Shown here: positions 6,804 to 10,033 of the stretch, piece by piece
How the letters are laid out: each line of letters starts with the position of its first letter
Position numbering within the stretch: the first letter of the stretch is position 1
NCBI GenBank assembly: GCA_028691595.1
Contig: JAQUZA010000091.1
Span: 1-10,033, forward strand
Origin: Candidatus Rifleibacteriota bacterium
GTDB taxonomy: Bacteria; Muiribacteriota; Ozemobacteria; Ozemobacterales; Ozemobacteraceae
Direction: 5' to 3'
Length of the DNA: 10,033 nt
The notes under the pieces: generated by a model
What the model saw: the letters and a program-made list of their open reading frames with translations, nothing else
Told to the model about the DNA's origin: nothing
Database searches by the model: none
Position numbers and translations under genes: made by a program

Positions 6804-8438
6804 TTGTCTCAGTCACGACCAAGGCTTTTCAGGCAGGTTCTCAAAACTGTCTTCGTTTTGCTTTCAATTTCAGCAGCTTTTTTCATTGCTGCAGTCCATT
6901 CCGAAAAATTTGCGGCTGCCCTGTCTCAATATGCCGTTGATCTGGCGAGCGCCGCCGGGCAGTTAAAAATTACCCTGAATGATTTTTCCGGCACCATAGC
7001 CGATGGTCTGACCGTGAAGTCGATCAGGGTGATGCGCAGACACCCGGCTCTGGACGTAACTATTAACGAACTGCGTGCCCGCCTGAACTTTAATCGACTG
7101 GTGCCGGCCGGCGTAATCTCATTATCTGGCAGTAGCGGGCATATTGAAGTAACAGGGTTAATGCCTTCCGGGTTTAAGTTTTCTGAGGTTCCCCCATACA
7201 GGGGGCCGGCCTGTTTTGCCAACCTTCCCGCAAATTTTGAGATTCAAGAGTTTTCCATTTCTTCGATCAAATTTGTTCCCTGGCCCGAACTGCCGGCTGT
7301 TATCAGCATTGGCAGTTTTTCGATGGCACCCGGGCAGCCGGCCGGTGACAATATCATTGCTTTGGCGGCTTCTGCGACCTGGCGGGACCTGCAGATAGCA
7401 TCAGGAACCCTTTCTGGGGCCATTAAGCCCCGGCAAAACCGTTTTCAGGGAACTGTTGACCTTTGCCTGGCCGGGCAAAAGCTGAGCTCTGAAATCTGTC
7501 TTCAACAAAAACGCCGAACAAGCGATTTGAGTGGGCACATTTCCTCGGCAAGCATAGATTTATCGGCCCTTTCTCTCTGGTTGGGGCCTCTCTGGCAGAA
7601 TGAATTTCCCTTTGGTTTTGACGGCAGGCTCGACTGTTCTGGCTCATGGCTTTTTAATTCTGAACTGGGCTTTCTGGGCAATCTTTCTGGAAAATGCCAA
7701 AGCCTGCGCCTGGTCGCTTTGGGTTTCTACTTCTCTCTCGCCGAACTGAACGGCAACTGGAAGCTATTCGACGGCAATCTTCTTTTCGAAGACAAGGGCA
7801 GCTATTTTGCAGGGTTTCCAGCCGCACTTGAAGGGTCTGTCGAGTCTGTGATGAAACCCGAAAGATGCTGGCATCTGAATTTTGCCTGCCCGGTTATTGA
7901 TTTTGCACAGCTTTCAGAGGTGTTGCCCTGGGGGTTGAAGTATAGCTTGAATCTCCCCGAACTTTCAGGCAGTGCTGCCCTGTCATTATCACTCAATGGC
8001 AAACTTCCTGAATTAATCGGCAAAGCCGCAACCAATGGTATTAAAATTGGCAAAAGCACCCAGGAGCGTCTCGTCTCAGGGCGGGTGGTTTTTGTTCAGA
8101 ACGGCCTTGGAAGCAGTTCCCTTGAGCTCGATTTTAAAACAGTAGCTGAGCGGGCGTTGCCACCCTTTTTTAACAGGTTTAACGGCCGCACCGGTTCTCT
8201 AGTTCCAACTGTGGCAAAGGCGGCAGGCCCTTTTACCTTTCACTGGAAAATGTCCGGAGTTCCTGAGAGTCTTAAATTCTCAGGAGGTCTGGCAGCTGGA
8301 ATGGTGGATTTAATTTCGAATGAGGGCGCATGGAATGGTGGCATCGGTCATGTCAGGGCTTTTTCACTCAGCTCTCAGGCATCACAAACCTGGGCGGCCG
8401 ATGGCGTAACGTTTCTAGATCTGTTTTTGACAAGATAA
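6804..8438 (+). CDS. AsmA/TamB N-terminal-like inner-membrane protein
   Basis: The 544-residue product has one hydrophobic anchor (about 13-32) after a basic N-terminus, then an envelope-facing domain rich in beta-strand patterns. Residues about 55-118 (SGTIADGLTVKSIRV, LRARLNFNRLV, ISLSGSSGHIEVTG) follow the start of AsmA/TamB-type proteins, which form lipid-carrying beta-groove bridges between the membranes. It is much shorter than a typical TamB (over 1000 residues), and I see no C-terminal DUF490 barrel-interface region. It may be a small AsmA-like protein or a divergent relative. No in-frame ATG exists before the anchor. TTG 6804 is the likely start, with GGGG about eight bases upstream; the frame is open up to ndk but without a better start. 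It is a separate unit after the ndk terminator. Family assignment is by pattern only. Confidence 0.6.
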   Translation: MSQSRPRLFRQVLKTVFVLLSISAAFFIAAVHSEKFAAALSQYAVDLASAAGQLKITLNDFSGTIADGLTVKSIRVMRRHPALDVTINELRARLNFNRLVPAGVISLSGSSGHIEVTGLMPSGFKFSEVPPYRGPACFANLPANFEIQEFSISSIKFVPWPELPAVISIGSFSMAPGQPAGDNIIALAASATWRDLQIASGTLSGAIKPRQNRFQGTVDLCLAGQKLSSEICLQQKRRTSDLSGHISSASIDLSALSLWLGPLWQNEFPFGFDGRLDCSGSWLFNSELGFLGNLSGKCQSLRLVALGFYFSLAELNGNWKLFDGNLLFEDKGSYFAGFPAALEGSVESVMKPERCWHLNFACPVIDFAQLSEVLPWGLKYSLNLPELSGSAALSLSLNGKLPELIGKAATNGIKIGKSTQERLVSGRVVFVQNGLGSSSLELDFKTVAERALPPFFNRFNGRTGSLVPTVAKAAGPFTFHWKMSGVPESLKFSGGLAAGMVDLISNEGAWNGGIGHVRAFSLSSQASQTWAADGVTFLDLFLTR

Positions 8439-8441
8439 AAC

Positions 8442-8477
8442 AGGGGGCTGTTTCACCTTCTGGTGAAACAGCCCCTT
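8442..8477. terminator. Bidirectional terminator between convergent genes
   Basis: GGGGCTGTTTCACC (8444-8457) pairs perfectly with GGTGAAACAGCCCC (8462-8475) around a TTCT loop, and two more pairs extend it to 8442-8477. TTTGTGTTT follows on the + strand, and CTGTTTTATC follows on the - strand. It sits in the 59-base gap between the + strand AsmA/TamB-like gene ending at 8438 and the - strand gene ending at 8498, so it can end transcription from both sides. Confidence 0.88.
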
Positions 8478-8497
8478 TGTGTTTAAATTGAAATTTG

Positions 8498-10033
8498 TCA
8501 GCTGTTGAGTTTTCTTACCCGGGCTTCAACCTGTTGCAGGTTGACACCCTGCTGCTGTAGAAAAGTTTCAAACCAGGCGGTGTTCACACCATAAGATTTG
8601 AGCTCGCTTCTGAATTCAATAACCAGCTGTTGAAGTTGAATCATGTCGTTAACTTTCAGTCTTGGCTTGTTCGACATATACTGCATTGATTTCAGATTGC
8701 TCAGAGCGCTGTTGATGGCGCTTGCAAACTCATACCTGGTTACACTGTCAGTAAAAGTGAACGGAAATGAATTGAGAATTCCGCGACTGCTGATGTGTCG
8801 CATTGATTTGAAGGCCCAGTGTTTTGAAGATACAAAGTTGAACGACCCGTTTGTTTGCGCAGTTCTTGGCGCTGAAGAAACTGAAGATTGATTTGGTTTA
8901 ACTTTGCTGTCTACGAGAGGAATGTAGAAAGAAGCATCGGCTTCAGCAGTTTTCTGATTAGTCATGAGCTGCTTGTGGGAGGTCCCGGTTGTCGAGAACT
9001 GCCAGGAAAATCTCTGAGTAAGAGGCTCTCCCATTCTGCTTTTGATTTTATCGCTGACTATTACCTTGTAGTCGGTTTTGGCATCGAGCGGCGAGGTTGG
9101 CTCAAATATAGCGCGATTCTGTTGTCGGTCATAGATGACTTTGCCATCGACTCTGACCTGATTGCCGAATACCGAGATGTTGATATTGTTTACAGTTCTT
9201 GGATCGGCCTGTTCAGAGAAGTGGACGGCAATTTTTGCTTTTCGGGCGATGTTATTAGAATTTGCGCCCGGAAAAATTGAAGTCACTTTGAAGTCATTGA
9301 GATTGGAAGCGGGTTTGGCGGTCGGGCGGGTGCGAACGGTTCGGTCAGCGGGTGCTCTGCCCTGGGTAACTGCTGATGCCATTGCCAGGTTGCGAGGGGT
9401 TTGAGGAGAACTGGCGCTGACTGAAGTTCTTGCAGTGGTGTTATTCTGCTGCATCTGTGCCATCTCTGCCATAGGATCTTCGTAATTACTGTCAAAGCCT
9501 TCGAGTTCTGCTGTTTCACCAGTTGGGTTTGCCTGCGGCATGGCGGCAAACTGAGGCGCGGCAGGTGAAGCGGCCGGCGAAGAAGTAGTGAACATTGAAT
9601 TTATGCCACTTCTGATCGGGCGGCCAAAAGTGTCTGTGATGCCCTGAGTAACTACGACGCGGTAATTCTTGTTGGTGTCAAGAAGGCCTACCGGAGTTAG
9701 AGTTGCCTGCTTGTTTCCCTTGAAATAGTGAATACGTGCAGGAACCGGTCCAAAATCGTCTTCGAGCCTGAATGTGAACTCATTCAGGGTGTCTGGCATT
9801 ATTTCTTCGTTAAAGGCAATGGTGATCGGCTGAGTTAAATTAGTTATCCTGGTGCCATTCTGGGGTGCAAGACCAATGACCTGAGCCTGATCTGCTGTGT
9901 TCTGGGGTCTGGGCTGAGCGACATTCGTGCGCTGAGGGGTGGTTGCTCTGGCCCGGGCAGCTGGTGCCGGCTGCTGCTGGTCGAAAGGGTTGGCAATTGC
10001 AGTGGCCTGGCGCTGTGGTGGAGCAGGTGTTTC
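8498..10033 (-). CDS. Ig-like (Big_5 x2) and SLH-like domain envelope protein, 5' end outside window
   Basis: The frame is open to the window edge. The first in-frame ATG (9799) falls inside a domain, so the true start is upstream. Of 511 visible residues, 1-49 are a Pro/Gln/Ala/Thr-rich linker. Two Big_5-type Ig-like domains follow, at about 50-151 and 247-351. Each has a VxxxxPxxG start, an IxxxFxE strand, a 'DxxxxYxVxV' segment and a closing FxT. A Gln/Ala/Pro/Thr-rich linker joins them. Near the C-terminus, KHWAFKSMRHISSRGIL and TRYEFASAINSAL (about 404-445) match the shape of an SLH domain, as found before the coil of cyanobacterial porins. A helical tail (about 455-511) closes the protein. 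SLH domains often bind cell-wall polymers, and Big_5 domains are exported adhesive or structural modules. A surface or periplasmic role is inferred; the signal peptide would lie beyond the window. Confidence 0.75.
   Translation of the reverse strand, partial: ETPAPPQRQATAIANPFDQQQPAPAARARATTPQRTNVAQPRPQNTADQAQVIGLAPQNGTRITNLTQPITIAFNEEIMPDTLNEFTFRLEDDFGPVPARIHYFKGNKQATLTPVGLLDTNKNYRVVVTQGITDTFGRPIRSGINSMFTTSSPAASPAAPQFAAMPQANPTGETAELEGFDSNYEDPMAEMAQMQQNNTTARTSVSASSPQTPRNLAMASAVTQGRAPADRTVRTRPTAKPASNLNDFKVTSIFPGANSNNIARKAKIAVHFSEQADPRTVNNINISVFGNQVRVDGKVIYDRQQNRAIFEPTSPLDAKTDYKVIVSDKIKSRMGEPLTQRFSWQFSTTGTSHKQLMTNQKTAEADASFYIPLVDSKVKPNQSSVSSAPRTAQTNGSFNFVSSKHWAFKSMRHISSRGILNSFPFTFTDSVTRYEFASAINSALSNLKSMQYMSNKPRLKVNDMIQLQQLVIEFRSELKSYGVNTAWFETFLQQQGVNLQQVEARVRKLNS

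Noticed and set aside
8643..9404. Plus-strand open frames under the Ig-like/SLH gene
   Set aside because: They have no recognisable domains and overlap a clearly coding minus-strand frame; they are shadows.

Overview
The window is a gene-dense piece of a bacterial chromosome at about 50% GC. It holds seven complete protein genes and two genes cut by the window edges. No rRNA, tRNA, CRISPR array, insertion sequence or phage gene was seen. An inner-membrane AsmA/TamB-like protein, an NtrC-type sigma-54 activator and a protein with Ig-like and SLH-like domains suggest a diderm (two-membrane) bacterium outside the best-studied groups. DUF3048 proteins are otherwise commonest in Firmicutes and related lineages. 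A candidate phylum such as Riflebacteria would fit, but this is a low-confidence guess from domain content, not an alignment result.

Region 1 (1-5091, + strand) is a tight run of four genes with gaps of 1, 11 and 2 bases, so they are probably co-transcribed. They are a YerB-like DUF3048 protein (5' end outside the window), the ribosome-assembly GTPase Era, a membrane-anchored protein joining a degenerate class III cyclase-like domain to HEAT repeats, and an NtrC-family response regulator with intact receiver, AAA+ and Fis-type DNA-binding domains. No histidine kinase gene is present in the window.

Region 2 (5092-5304) is a regulatory intergenic region. It has a clear GG-N10-GC sigma-54 promoter core at 5248-5263. 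About 80-115 bases upstream of the predicted transcription start is a cluster of interlocking TGCACT/AGTGCA inverted repeats, placed as activator sites would be. The bEBP (bacterial enhancer-binding protein) encoded just upstream is the obvious candidate activator.

Region 3 (5305-6753, + strand) is the probable target operon: a PtsN/EIIA-type phosphotransferase protein, a small RsbW/SpoIIAB-like protein whose ATP-binding N-box looks destroyed, and nucleoside diphosphate kinase (ndk). It ends in a strong hairpin terminator.

Region 4 (6804-8438, + strand) is a 544-residue AsmA/TamB-like membrane protein that probably starts at TTG. It converges on region 5 (10033-8498, - strand), a surface or periplasmic protein cut by the window edge, with two Ig-like (Big_5) domains and a C-terminal SLH-like segment. 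A perfect 14-bp hairpin between them can terminate both.

The main idea to test is that the orphan NtrC-type regulator drives the ptsN-(pseudo-anti-sigma)-ndk operon from the sigma-54 promoter, perhaps with the cyclase-like/HEAT membrane protein as a signalling partner.
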